Assembly (NCBI GenBank): GCA_903960915.1 | Contig: CAJCCO010000138.1 | Location: 1-64,000, forward strand | Length of the DNA: 64,000 nt | Origin: an uncultured beta proteobacterium | GTDB lineage: Bacteria; Pseudomonadota; Gammaproteobacteria; Burkholderiales; Burkholderiaceae_C | Direction: 5' to 3' | Part shown: in pieces, positions 17,708 to 26,800 of the stretch | Position numbering within the stretch: position 1 is the first letter of the stretch | Layout of the letters: each line of letters opens with the position of its first letter | Notes under the pieces: generated by a model | The model's input: the letters and a program-made list of their open reading frames with translations, nothing else | Databases searched by the model: none | Told to the model about the DNA's origin: nothing | Program-made: the position numbers and the translations under genes

Positions 17708-18902
17708 GTTTTTGCACCAGGGTCCAGGCCGACAGCGTGATCAACACGCTCCAGAACCAGATGCCGTAGACCAGCGGATACACCGTGTTGTCGAGGTGCG
17801 TCCCTAGCCAGCTGCCCATGAAAAAGGCGGCCAGCATCATCAAAAAACCATTCAGTGCCGAGGCGGCACCCGCTGCCTGAGGGAACGGGCCTACCGCACC
17901 GCTTTGGCCGCAGGGCTGATGAATGCCGTGGCCCAGCATGAAGCCAAACATGGGCAGCATGATGGCCAGGCTGCTGTGAACCCCCAGCAAGGCCAGCACA
18001 CCCATGGTGGTGCCGGCCGTGAGCGTGATGGCGCCGGCTATGGCGACGGTGCGGCGGACGCCAAAGCGCGTGAGCAAGCTGCGGCATAAAAACGTGCCCG
18101 ACAGGTACACCACCGAGGTGCACAGCATCAACAGCCCGTAGTGTGTCTTGCTAAATCCATGCACCTTGATAAAGACAAAAGACGACGAAGCCAGAAAGGT
18201 GAACAGACCGCCATACGAGCTCACCGACAGCGCGGAGAAAGCGGCAAACGTGGGGTTGCGCAAAATCGTCCACCAGGTGGCCAGTAGGACGGTGGGCCGG
18301 AGTGCCTGCAGATTTTTTTGGGGTGCGGTTTCTTCGTAGCGCAGCACGATCACAGCCAGGCAGCCGGCCCCAAAAACGGCCAGCACCGCAAGCGCCACAC
18401 GCCAGTTGTACAGGTCTGACAGCAAGCCGCCCAGCGGAGCGCTCAAGCAGGCCACCACGGCCAGGCCGCTGAGTCCCTTGGACATGACGCGCGCACCTTG
18501 CGCGGGCGGGTACAGGTCACGCACGATCGCCCGCGCGCACACCACAGCGGCGCCCATGGCCGCCCCTTGCAGGGCGCGCCAGACAATCAGCAGCTGCATG
18601 CTGGGCGACAGCACGCAACCCACCGAGGCCAGCACATAGGCCGCCAAGCCCACCAACAGCACCGGGCGCCGACCAAAACGGTCAGACAGCGGGCCCCAGA
18701 TCAATTGCGAACTGCCAAAGGCCAGCAGCAGCGCCGTGAGGGTGAGTTGTGCTTGCACCATCGGCGCAGCAAAACCTTCAGTCAATGCGGGCAGTGCCGG
18801 CAGGTAGAGGTCGGTCGTCAGGGGTTGCAAGCCCAGCAGCAAGGACAAAATGAAGACGATCAGGCCGGGCTGCATGGGCGCGTTTGTTGTTTTCAAAGGC
18901 AT
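17685..18902 (-). CDS. Bcr/CflA-type MFS drug efflux transporter
   Basis: 405-residue, 12-helix major facilitator. The N terminus has the Bcr/CflA hallmarks [18 protein letters not shown] and the loop 2-3 motif [15 protein letters not shown]. Members export drugs such as bicyclomycin, or metabolites, by proton antiport; the substrate here is unknown. It starts 7 bases after the MATE gene stop and overlaps miaA, so it is inside the mutL operon. The ligand cannot be inferred from context. Confidence 0.88.
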   Translation of the reverse strand: MPLKTTNAPMQPGLIVFILSLLLGLQPLTTDLYLPALPALTEGFAAPMVQAQLTLTALLLAFGSSQLIWGPLSDRFGRRPVLLVGLAAYVLASVGCVLSPSMQLLIVWRALQGAAMGAAVVCARAIVRDLYPPAQGARVMSKGLSGLAVVACLSAPLGGLLSDLYNWRVALAVLAVFGAGCLAVIVLRYEETAPQKNLQALRPTVLLATWWTILRNPTFAAFSALSVSSYGGLFTFLASSSFVFIKVHGFSKTHYGLLMLCTSVVYLSGTFLCRSLLTRFGVRRTVAIAGAITLTAGTTMGVLALLGVHSSLAIMLPMFGFMLGHGIHQPCGQSGAVGPFPQAAGAASALNGFLMMLAAFFMGSWLGTHLDNTVYPLVYGIWFWSVLITLSAWTLVQKHGQTRGD

Positions 18903-18909
18903 CCCGTGT

Positions 18910-20316
18910 TCATGTTTTCAGGGCGCCCGCGCAACTAAGCCGTGCAATGCGCCGCAGCAGCAGGGCCAGGCTGATGGCGGCAATCATCAGGCCCACCACC
19001 AGCGCCAGCCAGAAGCCTTGTGCCCCCATGGGTTGCTGGGGTGACCAGGGAAACCAGCTCGGGGCCAGGCCCAGCACATAACCCAGTGGCAAGGACACCC
19101 CCCAAAAAGCGGCCAGGTGAATGACCATGGGTGCGCGCGTGACCTTGTAGCCACGGATGGCACTGCTGGTCGCCACCTGGCAGGCATCGGACAACTGGAA
19201 CACGGCGGCCAGCATCAGCAAATCAGCCGCCAGGGTCGCCACGAGGGCGTCGTTGGTGTAAGCCTGGGCAATCTGCTGGTTGAACACCGCCATGAACACA
19301 GCCGCCACGGCTGCGAACACCAGCGCTGTGGCAACACCCACCCAGGCACGGTAGCGTGCGGCAACCGGGTCGCGTGCGCCCAGCGATTGGCCCACGCGCG
19401 TCAAAATCGCCACCCCCATGCTCATGGGCAGCATGAAGGTGAGGGAGGCAAAGTTCAGCGCAATCTGGTGCGCCGCCACCTGATTGCTGCCCAGCTTGGC
19501 CACCAGCAGCGCAATCAGGCTGAAGGCGCTGGCTTCGGCAAAGTAGGTCACGCCAATGGGCAGGCCCAGCTTGAACAGGGCGCGCAATTGGGGCCAGTGC
19601 GGCGCCTCAAACTGTTGCAAGGGCCAGGTGCGCCGGTAGGCCGGGCTGCGCTTCATCCACCACAGCAAGGCCAGCAGGTTGAACCAGACGCAAATCAGCG
19701 TGGACCAAGCGCAACCCAGGCCGCCCATCCTTGGAAAGCCCCAATGGCCGAAGATCAGCAGCCAGTTGATCAAGCCGTTGAGCACCAGCGCGCACAGGGC
19801 GATGCCCATCAGCGGGCGGCTCTGGCCCAGGCTGGTGCTGTAGCCGTAGAGCACACGGTAGGCGGCAAAAGCGGGCAGGGCCAGGCTGGTGATGCGTATG
19901 AAGCCCTGGGCCAGCACGCGTACCTCAGGCTCCAGCGTCATGTAGTCAAAAATCAGGGCGCCCAGATTGGCCAGCAGCATGGCCACCAGTCCCACGATCA
20001 AGGCTTTCCAGAGGCCTTGACGCACCACATGCGGCACTTTGTCAAACTCCTGGGCGCCCACATGGTGGGCCACGGTGGGGCTGACCGACATCAGCAAACC
20101 CATCAGCGTGATGATGACGATGAACCAGATGGACACGCCCAGCGATACCCCGGCCAGGTCTTGCGCCGAGGCGTGCCCAGCCATGGCGACGTCGAGCACG
20201 GCCATGCCGATATTGGCCAGTTGGGCCACCAAAATTGGCCAGGCCAGCGTCCACAGGGCCCGTACTTCCAGGTGGACGCGGCTGCGTTGGGCCGGGGTTG
20301 CCATGAGGAAAAGCAT
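18910..20316 (-). CDS. MATE family efflux transporter
   Basis: 468-residue, 12-helix multidrug and toxin extrusion protein of the NorM type. It shows the family's repeated segments, such as LAWPILVAQLANIGM near the N terminus, MGFPRMGGLGCAWSTL-like loops and QLSDACQVATSSAIRG in the second half. It would expel cationic compounds using a Na+ or H+ gradient. The ATG at 20316 or 20304 (MATPAQR) is possible. Gaps to mutL (14 bases) and the MFS gene (7 bases) indicate co-transcription. Confidence 0.9.
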   Translation of the reverse strand: MLFLMATPAQRSRVHLEVRALWTLAWPILVAQLANIGMAVLDVAMAGHASAQDLAGVSLGVSIWFIVIITLMGLLMSVSPTVAHHVGAQEFDKVPHVVRQGLWKALIVGLVAMLLANLGALIFDYMTLEPEVRVLAQGFIRITSLALPAFAAYRVLYGYSTSLGQSRPLMGIALCALVLNGLINWLLIFGHWGFPRMGGLGCAWSTLICVWFNLLALLWWMKRSPAYRRTWPLQQFEAPHWPQLRALFKLGLPIGVTYFAEASAFSLIALLVAKLGSNQVAAHQIALNFASLTFMLPMSMGVAILTRVGQSLGARDPVAARYRAWVGVATALVFAAVAAVFMAVFNQQIAQAYTNDALVATLAADLLMLAAVFQLSDACQVATSSAIRGYKVTRAPMVIHLAAFWGVSLPLGYVLGLAPSWFPWSPQQPMGAQGFWLALVVGLMIAAISLALLLRRIARLSCAGALKT

Positions 20317-20330
20317 GGGTCAGGCGCGGA

Positions 20331-22283
20331 TCAGCGCCCGCGCATGAACAAGGCGTCGAGTTCACGTACCTTGATCTGGCGCCAGGTGGGGCGGCCGTGG
20401 TTGCACTGGTCGGAGCGTTCGGTGGCTTCCATCTGGCGCAACAGGGCATTCATCTCTTCAAGTGTGAGGCGCCGGTTGGCGCGCACGGCGCCGTGGCAGG
20501 CCATGGTGGCCAGCAGTTCATTCTGGGCGCGCTCAATCACCCGGCTGGCGTCGTGCTGGGCCAGTTCGGCCAGCACACTGCGCGCCAGCTCGGTGGCATC
20601 ACCCTGCGCCAAGGTGGTGGGGACGGCACGCACCGCCAGGGTTTTGGGTGAAAACGGGGTGATCTCCAGCCCCAGCGTCAGCAGGGTTTGCTGGTGGGCC
20701 TCGGCAGTGGCTACCTCGGCTGGGGTGGCCGCAAAAGTGGCCGGAATCAGCAGGGGTTGGCTGCTCAGGCCCTGGGCTGCATCGGCGTGGTTGAGCTGGT
20801 TTTTGAGACGCTCATAAACAATGCGCTCGTGCGCGGCGTGCATGTCCACAACCACCAGGCCTTCGGTGTTCTCTGCCAGGATGTAAATGCCCTGCAACTG
20901 CGCAATGGCCCGGCCCAGCGGCCAGTCGCCCGGCGGCAACGAGGCCGCGGGTGCCCAGGCGGCCGAGTCAGGTGAGGCGGGATTTGGCGCTGTGAATTGT
21001 TCGGCGGCGTTGGCTTGGTTTGCTGCGCCGTTGCTGGCGTTGGCGTTGGTGTTGGTGTTGGTGTTGGTGCCCCACAGCAGGCCCAGGTCGCTGACCCGGT
21101 GGCCGGGCGCTGCGTCAAACGGCATGCTGCCTTGGCCCCAGGGCTTGGCCGTCTGCCAAGAATGGGGGTCTGGCGCGCTAGCGGCATCGCCGTCTGCCGC
21201 CGCGTTGGCCGCCAAGGCCGCCAGCGCTGCGCGCGGCACGGCCAGCGCGTCTTCAATGGCGTGGCGCACGGCCTGGTGCACTTCGCGGCTGTCGCGAAAG
21301 CGCACCTCGATTTTGGTGGGGTGCACGTTGACGTCCACCCGCGTGGGGTCGATCTCGATGTACAGCGCATACACCGGTTGGCGGTGGCCGTGCAGCACAT
21401 CTTCGTAGGCGCTGCGTGCGGCGTGCGTGATCACCTTGTCGCGCACAAAGCGGCCGTTGACGTAGCAAAACTGCTGGTCGGCGCGCGAGCGGGCGGCGTC
21501 TGGAATGCCGGCGCGGCCCCACACGCGCACGGGCAGGGCGTGGTCCGCGCGGTTGGCGCTGCTTTGGTAGTCCACCCACACCGAGCGCTCGACAAAGTCT
21601 GCGCCCAGCACGTCGGCCAGGCGTTGCTCTAACGCGGGCAGCGCTATGGTTTGGGGGTCGGCGCGGCGCCATTGCTCCACCAAGCGGCCTTCGTGCCAGA
21701 TGGCAAAGCCCACGTCTGGCCGGGCCAGCGCATGGCGACGCACGGCTTCCACGCAATGGGCGAGCTCGGTGGCATCGGTTTTTAAAAATTTGCGGCGCGC
21801 CGGGGTGCTGAAAAATAGCTCCTTCACCTCGACCGTGGTGCCGGTGCTGCGCGCCACCGGGCTCAACTCGCCGCTGTGACCGTCCAGGCTAAAGGCCTGC
21901 GCCTCGCCCTGCGCACGGGAGTAAATGCAGCAGTCAGCAATCGAGTTGATGGCGGCCAGCGCCTCGCCCCTGAAGCCCATGGTGCCCACAGATTCCAGTT
22001 CGTGCAGGTTGCTGATCTTGCTGGTGGCGTGGCGTTTGAGGGCCATGGGCAGCTCTTCGCGCAAAATGCCCGCCCCATCGTCTTCCACCGCAATCAGGCG
22101 CACGCCGCCGGCCAGCAAGCGTACGGTGACCTGGGTGGCGCCGGCGTCCAGCGCGTTGTCCACCAACTCTCGCACCACCGAGGCGGGCCGCTCCACCACC
22201 TCGCCGGCGGCAATCTGGCTGATCAGCGCGTCGGGCAGTTCACGAATGGGGCGGCGCAAAGGGGAGGGTGGGACTAGGTTCAC
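20331..22283 (-). CDS. mutL: DNA mismatch repair protein MutL, endonuclease type
   Basis: 650-residue MutL. The GHKL ATPase half has ELVDNALDAGAT, DDGAGI and GFRGEALAAI. The linker (residues about 340-450) is Ala/Asn-rich and holds a TN repeat from a hexanucleotide array. The C-terminal dimerisation domain keeps DMHAAHERIVYE, matching the nuclease motif DxHAx2Ex4E, plus ACHGAVRA and the CNHGRPT metal site, so it should nick DNA itself, as in bacteria without MutH. I chose the GTG at 22283 (family start NLVPPSPLRRPIRELP) over an ATG at 22343 that would overlap the divergent DedA gene. Confidence 0.95.
   Translation of the reverse strand: MNLVPPSPLRRPIRELPDALISQIAAGEVVERPASVVRELVDNALDAGATQVTVRLLAGGVRLIAVEDDGAGILREELPMALKRHATSKISNLHELESVGTMGFRGEALAAINSIADCCIYSRAQGEAQAFSLDGHSGELSPVARSTGTTVEVKELFFSTPARRKFLKTDATELAHCVEAVRRHALARPDVGFAIWHEGRLVEQWRRADPQTIALPALEQRLADVLGADFVERSVWVDYQSSANRADHALPVRVWGRAGIPDAARSRADQQFCYVNGRFVRDKVITHAARSAYEDVLHGHRQPVYALYIEIDPTRVDVNVHPTKIEVRFRDSREVHQAVRHAIEDALAVPRAALAALAANAAADGDAASAPDPHSWQTAKPWGQGSMPFDAAPGHRVSDLGLLWGTNTNTNTNANASNGAANQANAAEQFTAPNPASPDSAAWAPAASLPPGDWPLGRAIAQLQGIYILAENTEGLVVVDMHAAHERIVYERLKNQLNHADAAQGLSSQPLLIPATFAATPAEVATAEAHQQTLLTLGLEITPFSPKTLAVRAVPTTLAQGDATELARSVLAELAQHDASRVIERAQNELLATMACHGAVRANRRLTLEEMNALLRQMEATERSDQCNHGRPTWRQIKVRELDALFMRGR
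21039..21068. repeat. Hexanucleotide tandem repeat inside mutL
   Basis: Five consecutive 6-base units on the + strand, GTTGGC followed by four perfect GTTGGT. On the coding strand they encode alternating Thr-Asn/Ala-Asn in the MutL linker. Gain or loss of units would keep the frame. Confidence 0.9.
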
Positions 22284-22341
22284 AAGGGCTATTCTAGGTT
22301 TGTCGGCTAGCGGTCTTTGGCGCACAGGGATAATCCGGCCC

Positions 22342-22989
22342 ATGGAACTTATCAGCTTTATTCTTGACTTTATTCTTCATGTCGACAAATACCTCGAGGC
22401 CTTTGTCCAAAGCTACGGCTTGTGGGTTTACGCGCTGCTCTTTGCGATCATCTTTGTCGAGACTGGCGTGGTGATCATGCCCTTCCTGCCGGGTGACTCG
22501 CTGCTGTTTGTGGTGGGCGCCATGTGCGGGGTGGGGCTGATGAACTATCCCCTGACTGTGGGGCTGTTGCTGGCGGCGGCTATTTTGGGCAACCAATCCA
22601 ATTACACCGTGGGGCGTTACTTTGGGCCCCGGGTTTTTCAATGGGAAGACTCGCGTTTGTTCAACAAAGCAGCGTTTGAACGGGCGCACCTTTTTTACGA
22701 GCGCTACGGCGGCATCACCCTGGTGGCGGCACGCTTCATGCCGTTTTTGCGCACGTTTGCGCCGTTTGTGGCGGGCGTGGCCCAGATGAACCGTGCCAAG
22801 TTCACTTTTTATGATGTAACAGGCGGCGCGCTGTGGGTCGGTGGCATCGTGACGATTGGCTACTTCTTCGGCAATATTCCTTTTGTCAAAGCCCACCTGG
22901 ACAAAATAATCTGGGCGCTTATTTTTGTGCCGGGCTTGCTCATTTTGCTAGGCGCCTGGCGTGCGCGGCAGACTAAATCCAACACTTGA
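22342..22989 (+). CDS. DedA family membrane protein
   Basis: 215-residue inner-membrane protein of the DedA (SNARE-associated/VTT) family, whose members act in lipid flipping and membrane homeostasis. Landmarks are FVETGVVIMPFLPGDSLLF with the conserved acidic and Pro residues, the AAILGNQSNYTVGRYFG segment, and FYERYGGITLVAARFMPFLRTFAP with the conserved arginines. ATG at 22342; its promoter faces that of mutL within about 60 bases. An in-frame extension to 21925 is just the mutL antisense and was discarded. Confidence 0.92.
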   Translation: MELISFILDFILHVDKYLEAFVQSYGLWVYALLFAIIFVETGVVIMPFLPGDSLLFVVGAMCGVGLMNYPLTVGLLLAAAILGNQSNYTVGRYFGPRVFQWEDSRLFNKAAFERAHLFYERYGGITLVAARFMPFLRTFAPFVAGVAQMNRAKFTFYDVTGGALWVGGIVTIGYFFGNIPFVKAHLDKIIWALIFVPGLLILLGAWRARQTKSNT

Positions 22990-23006
22990 ACAGGGAAGAA
23001 AATCGC

Positions 23007-23420
23007 ATGGCAATCAGCTGGCTCAGCGCCCTCAAACTCGTTCCGTGGTCTGACGTCATCAGCAACGCGCCTCTGGTGGCCGAAGGCGCCAAAAAACTGT
23101 GGGGCGCGGTGGTCAAGCCCGGCACGCCGCCAGAATCCGACCTGGCGGCGGCGACTGCTACCGACAGTGAGATGCCTCAGATGGCGCAACTACAAGCCGA
23201 GGTGGCAGGCCTGCGCGGCGAGGTGAGCGACCTGCACCGCCAGATGGTGGACTCATCGGCGCTGATCAAGGCCCTGGCCGAGCAAAACGCCCAGTTGGTA
23301 GCCCAGGTGCAAAGCACCCGCGTGCGCCTGCGTTGGTTGGCAGCGTTGGCCGGTTTGGCCATTCTCTTGGCCGGCGCCAGTCTGTGGTACGGGCTGACGG
23401 CAGCCGTTGGCAGGGGCTGA
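23007..23420 (+). CDS. Small protein with coiled coil and C-terminal membrane anchor
   Basis: 137 residues. A short amphipathic N terminus (MAISWLSALKLVPWSDVISNAP) is followed in the middle by a predicted coiled coil (about residues 55-100, rich in Gln/Glu/Leu with MAQLQAEVAGLRGEVSDL). One membrane helix, LAALAGLAILLAGASLWYG, lies at the very C terminus. I do not recognise a named family, though similar proteins occur beside dedA in related genomes as far as I recall. It starts 17 bases after the dedA stop with AGGGAAG upstream, so it is likely co-transcribed. Tail-anchored topology is inferred. Confidence 0.75.
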   Translation: MAISWLSALKLVPWSDVISNAPLVAEGAKKLWGAVVKPGTPPESDLAAATATDSEMPQMAQLQAEVAGLRGEVSDLHRQMVDSSALIKALAEQNAQLVAQVQSTRVRLRWLAALAGLAILLAGASLWYGLTAAVGRG

Positions 23421-23426
23421 GGCCAG

Positions 23427-24458
23427 ATGAACGCCGCACCCCAGAGTGTTGAGCCCCAAGCCTTTCACTTTCTGGTGCTGCCTGAGTTTTCATTTCTGGG
23501 CCTGTTGTCGGCGCTGGAGCCCTTGCGCATTGCCAACCACTTCAAACCCAACAGCTACCGCTGGCACCTGGTCAGCACCGATGGCGGGCCGGTGGTGGCC
23601 ACCAATGGCATGTTGTTGCCCACGGAGGGCTCATTTTTGGAGGCGCAGGACGTCTCGACGGTGTTTGTGATCTCCGGTTTCAATACCTTGACCTACTACC
23701 GCGCCGACATGGGGCAGTGGCTGCGAAGGGTACAAAGCCAGGGCGCCACACTGGGCGCCATTGATGGCGGTGCCTTTGTGCTGGCCGAGGCGGATTTGCT
23801 GGCCTCTGAAGCCATTGCCCTGCATTGGGACTCGCACGCTTCTTTCATGGAGCGCTACCCGGCCACCCGGCTTGGCACCTCCTTGTTTGAAATTGGCCAG
23901 CGCTGCATCACCTGCGCCGGGGGCACGGCGTCCATTGACATGATGCTGGCCCTGATTGGCAAGCAGCACGGGCAGGCCCTGGCCACCCAAATCTCGGACT
24001 GGATCATTCTGGGACGCATTCGGCACCCCACGGACCACCAGCGGTTGGAAATTTCTTCGCGCTTTGGCCTGCACAACCCCAAGGCCATCGCGGCCGTCGA
24101 GTTGATGCAGGCGCACATTGAAGACCTGATTGCCATTGACGATTTGGCGCGCCGAGTGGCCATCACCCGGCGGCAACTTGAGCGCCTGTTCAGCGCCCAC
24201 TTGAAGTGCACCCCTTCGCAGTTTTATTTGCAAGTGCGGCTGGACCGGGCGCGTGAGTTGCTGCAGCAAACAGCGCTGAGCGTGACCGATGTCAGCGTGG
24301 CCTGCGGCTTTGGTTCGTCGTCGTATTTTTCACGCGCCTACCGCGCGCGCTTTAAGACCAGCCCCAAGGACGACCGGGTAGAAGACGCCCAGAACCGACA
24401 ACAGGTTCAAAAATTCAAGGCCACCGCAAACATCGGGAACACCGGAATACAGGGTTAA
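23427..24458 (+). CDS. GlxA-type AraC regulator (GbdR/CdhR-like)
   Basis: 343-residue regulator. Residues about 10-190 are a DJ-1/PfpI-like domain whose usual nucleophile region reads GAIDGGAFVLAEADLL, with Asp-Gly instead of Cys, so it is a sensor and not an enzyme. Residues about 220-320 are an AraC HTH pair (DDLARRVAITRRQLERLF and VSVACGFGSSSYFSRAYRARF). This architecture and the AIDGGAF variant resemble Pseudomonas GbdR, CdhR and ArgR, which sense betaines or amino acids. It converges (4-base gap) on the SDR gene that ends the catabolic operon and may regulate it (inference). Confidence 0.88.
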   Translation: MNAAPQSVEPQAFHFLVLPEFSFLGLLSALEPLRIANHFKPNSYRWHLVSTDGGPVVATNGMLLPTEGSFLEAQDVSTVFVISGFNTLTYYRADMGQWLRRVQSQGATLGAIDGGAFVLAEADLLASEAIALHWDSHASFMERYPATRLGTSLFEIGQRCITCAGGTASIDMMLALIGKQHGQALATQISDWIILGRIRHPTDHQRLEISSRFGLHNPKAIAAVELMQAHIEDLIAIDDLARRVAITRRQLERLFSAHLKCTPSQFYLQVRLDRARELLQQTALSVTDVSVACGFGSSSYFSRAYRARFKTSPKDDRVEDAQNRQQVQKFKATANIGNTGIQG

Positions 24459-24462
24459 CTGT

Positions 24463-25293
24463 TCAAAGGGTTTCGGTGTTGCCGTCCACGATCAGGTCTT
24501 GCCCCGAAATGCGGGCGCCTTTTTCTGAGGTGACGAACACAATCATGTCGGCTATGTCCTGCGCCAGGATAAAAGTTTTCAAGGATGCGGACTGGGCCAG
24601 AAAAGTGCGCACTTCGTCCTCGGACTGCCCGGTTTTTTTCGCCTCGGCGGCAATGACCCGGTCAATGCGCTCACCCGCCACCGAGCCTGGGCAGATGCAG
24701 TTGACGCGCACCCCGGCGGGCCCGAGTTCTTGCGCCAGGGTTTTGGTCAAGCCCCGAATGGCCCACTTGGCACTGGCATAGGGCGCGCGCCTTGGAAAGC
24801 CGTACAAACCTGCCGTGGACGCCATGTTGACGATCGACCCGCTGCCTTGCTTGCGCAGAATGCGCGCGGCCTGGCGGGCGCATAAAAATGCCGCATCGAG
24901 GTTGACCGCCAGGCACTGGCGCCAGTCTTGCAGGCTGATGTCTTCGATCAGCGCCGTAGGCCCAGCAATGCCCGCGTTGTTCACCAAGATGTCGAGGCCA
25001 CCCAGGGTTTGAAGCGCCACCTCAAACAGGCCGGCCACCTGGGCTTCGTCACTGACGTCGCAGACCATGCCCGCCATCAGCGGCTGCTCCTGGAGCGTGC
25101 GGGCAAGCTGTTCGGCGTTGACATCGCAAATGAAGACCTTGGCACCTGCGGCCAAAAAGCCCTGCGCCGTGGCCAGGCCAATGCCGCTGGCCGCCGCCGT
25201 GATGAGCACGCGCTGGTTGGTGTGGGTCAAGGCAGACGAGGCAGACGAGGCAGAAGTGGCGCCCGCTGCGGTGGGGTGGGTGGTGGAAGACAT
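24463..25293 (-). CDS. Short-chain dehydrogenase/reductase
   Basis: 276-residue classical SDR. Residues about 30-276 hold the NAD(P) motif TAAASGIGLA, the NNAG motif (LVNNAGIAG), the catalytic Ser in NMASTAGLYG and the YASAK catalytic Tyr/Lys pair. The first 28 residues are a Ser/Ala/Thr-rich tail containing a 9-base tandem repeat, probably unstructured. It is the last gene of the GMC-enolase-ALDH-SDR operon, 10 bases after the ALDH stop. The substrate is unknown; its place suggests oxidation of a hydroxyl in the same pathway. Confidence 0.87.
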   Translation of the reverse strand: MSSTTHPTAAGATSASSASSALTHTNQRVLITAAASGIGLATAQGFLAAGAKVFICDVNAEQLARTLQEQPLMAGMVCDVSDEAQVAGLFEVALQTLGGLDILVNNAGIAGPTALIEDISLQDWRQCLAVNLDAAFLCARQAARILRKQGSGSIVNMASTAGLYGFPRRAPYASAKWAIRGLTKTLAQELGPAGVRVNCICPGSVAGERIDRVIAAEAKKTGQSEDEVRTFLAQSASLKTFILAQDIADMIVFVTSEKGARISGQDLIVDGNTETL

Positions 25294-25303
25294 GGTTTGA
25301 TTT

Positions 25304-26800
25304 TTACACTTTGACGCTGATCGACTTGGTGGACAGGTAGGCCGCCAGGCCTTCCTGGCCTTTTTCGCGGCCATAGCCCGATTGCTTGTTGCCGCCAAAC
25401 GGCACGGACACGCCACCGGCCCAGTAGTCGTTGATGGTGACTTGCCCCGCATCGAGGTCGCGGGCCAGACGCAAGGCGCGGCTGATGTCCTGGGTGAAGA
25501 TGCCGGCGTACAACCCAAACGCGGTGCCGTTGGCCGCAGCCAGGGCTTCTTCGTCATCGTCCACCACTTGAACGGCCAGCACCGGGCCAAAAATTTCTTC
25601 CTGCACGCAGGGGTCGTTGTGGGGCAGGTCATCCAAAATGGTGGGGCGGTAAAACCAGCCGGTGTCCAGTGGGTTGTCGGCGCCCGAATGGCCCCCCACT
25701 GGAATGGCGGCACCACGTGCCCGAGCCGCATCAACGTGCCCGGCAATTTTTGCCAGCTGTTGACCGGAGTTGATGGCGCCCACATCGAGGTCGCGCAGAC
25801 CGTGGCCCACCCTGAGCAGGCTCGTTTTGCGCACCAGCGCCTCCAGCAAGGCGCTGTGGATACTGCGTTGCACCACCAAGCGCGAGCCGGCCGAACAGAT
25901 TTGCCCGGCGTTGGAGTAAATGGCCCACAGGGCGGCGTCTGCCGTGGTGTCAATATTGCAATCCGACAAGGCGATCAGCGGCGACTTGCCACCCAGCTCC
26001 AGCGTCAGGCTGGCCACGTGGGGTGCGGCCGACTGCGCCACCGTCACACCGCTTTGGACCGATCCGGTGAACGTGATGTGGCGCACCTTGGGGTGCTGCG
26101 CCAGGGCGGCGCCTACCACGGGCCCTAAGCCGGTGACGACATTGACCACGCCCGCAGGCAGCCCCGCCTTGGCCAGCAGTTGGCCCATCAGCAAGGCGGT
26201 GAAGGGGGTGGTTTCTGCCGGTTTGGCCACCACGGTGCAGCCGGCAGCCAATGCCGGTGCCACGCTGCGGGCAAAGGTGGAGGTGGGGTAGTTCCAGGGA
26301 ATGATGTGCGCGGTCACGCCGACGGGCTCGCGCAGGGTCCAGCTCATGTGCTGGGCATCGGTGGGCAGGGCGCGCCCCTCCAGCGTGCGGGCCACGCTGG
26401 CGTAGTAGGCAAAGAAGTTGGCGGCGCTGCGTAAATCACCGCGCGCCTCGGTCAGGGTTTTGCCAGAGTCGAGCGACTCAAAGAAGGCCAGTGTTTCTAG
26501 GTCCTCCAGCAGCAAGGCCGCCATGCGGTTCAACAGGTGACTGCGCTGCTCGGGGGTGGAGTGGCGCCAGTCTTTCAGGGCGGTGTTAGCCGCCTCTACC
26601 GCACGCGCCACATCCTGAGCCGTGCCAGCGCTGAAGCTGGCAAAGGCCCGGCCCAGCCCGGGGTCAAAGCTCTCCATCGCAGAGCCCGCTGAGTGGCAAA
26701 AAGCCCCGTTTATCCAGTGGCCTGTGGGCAGTTTGGACAAATCTGGCAGTTGCCCCTTGCTCAGGTAAGCCTGCGCAAACTGGCTGGCGCTTATCGTCAC
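25304..26800 (-). CDS. NAD(P)-dependent aldehyde dehydrogenase (BetB/PuuC-like)
   Basis: 498-residue aldehyde dehydrogenase converting an aldehyde to a carboxylic acid. NAD-binding segment IIPWNYPTSTFARSVAPALAAG, catalytic Glu in LELGGKSPLI and catalytic Cys in NAGQICSAGSR are intact. It ends with the usual YLSTKSISVKV. I chose the GTG at 26800, which overlaps the stop of the enolase-superfamily gene as GTGA, showing translational coupling. Substrate unknown; a quaternary-amine, sugar or other hydroxyl-derived aldehyde made by the upstream GMC enzyme is the natural guess. Confidence 0.9.
   Translation of the reverse strand: MTISASQFAQAYLSKGQLPDLSKLPTGHWINGAFCHSAGSAMESFDPGLGRAFASFSAGTAQDVARAVEAANTALKDWRHSTPEQRSHLLNRMAALLLEDLETLAFFESLDSGKTLTEARGDLRSAANFFAYYASVARTLEGRALPTDAQHMSWTLREPVGVTAHIIPWNYPTSTFARSVAPALAAGCTVVAKPAETTPFTALLMGQLLAKAGLPAGVVNVVTGLGPVVGAALAQHPKVRHITFTGSVQSGVTVAQSAAPHVASLTLELGGKSPLIALSDCNIDTTADAALWAIYSNAGQICSAGSRLVVQRSIHSALLEALVRKTSLLRVGHGLRDLDVGAINSGQQLAKIAGHVDAARARGAAIPVGGHSGADNPLDTGWFYRPTILDDLPHNDPCVQEEIFGPVLAVQVVDDDEEALAAANGTAFGLYAGIFTQDISRALRLARDLDAGQVTINDYWAGGVSVPFGGNKQSGYGREKGQEGLAAYLSTKSISVKV

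Noticed and set aside
19117-20817. 566-codon + strand frame across the MATE and mutL genes
   Set aside because: Runs antisense through two confident genes and shows His/Gln/Gly-rich shadow composition.
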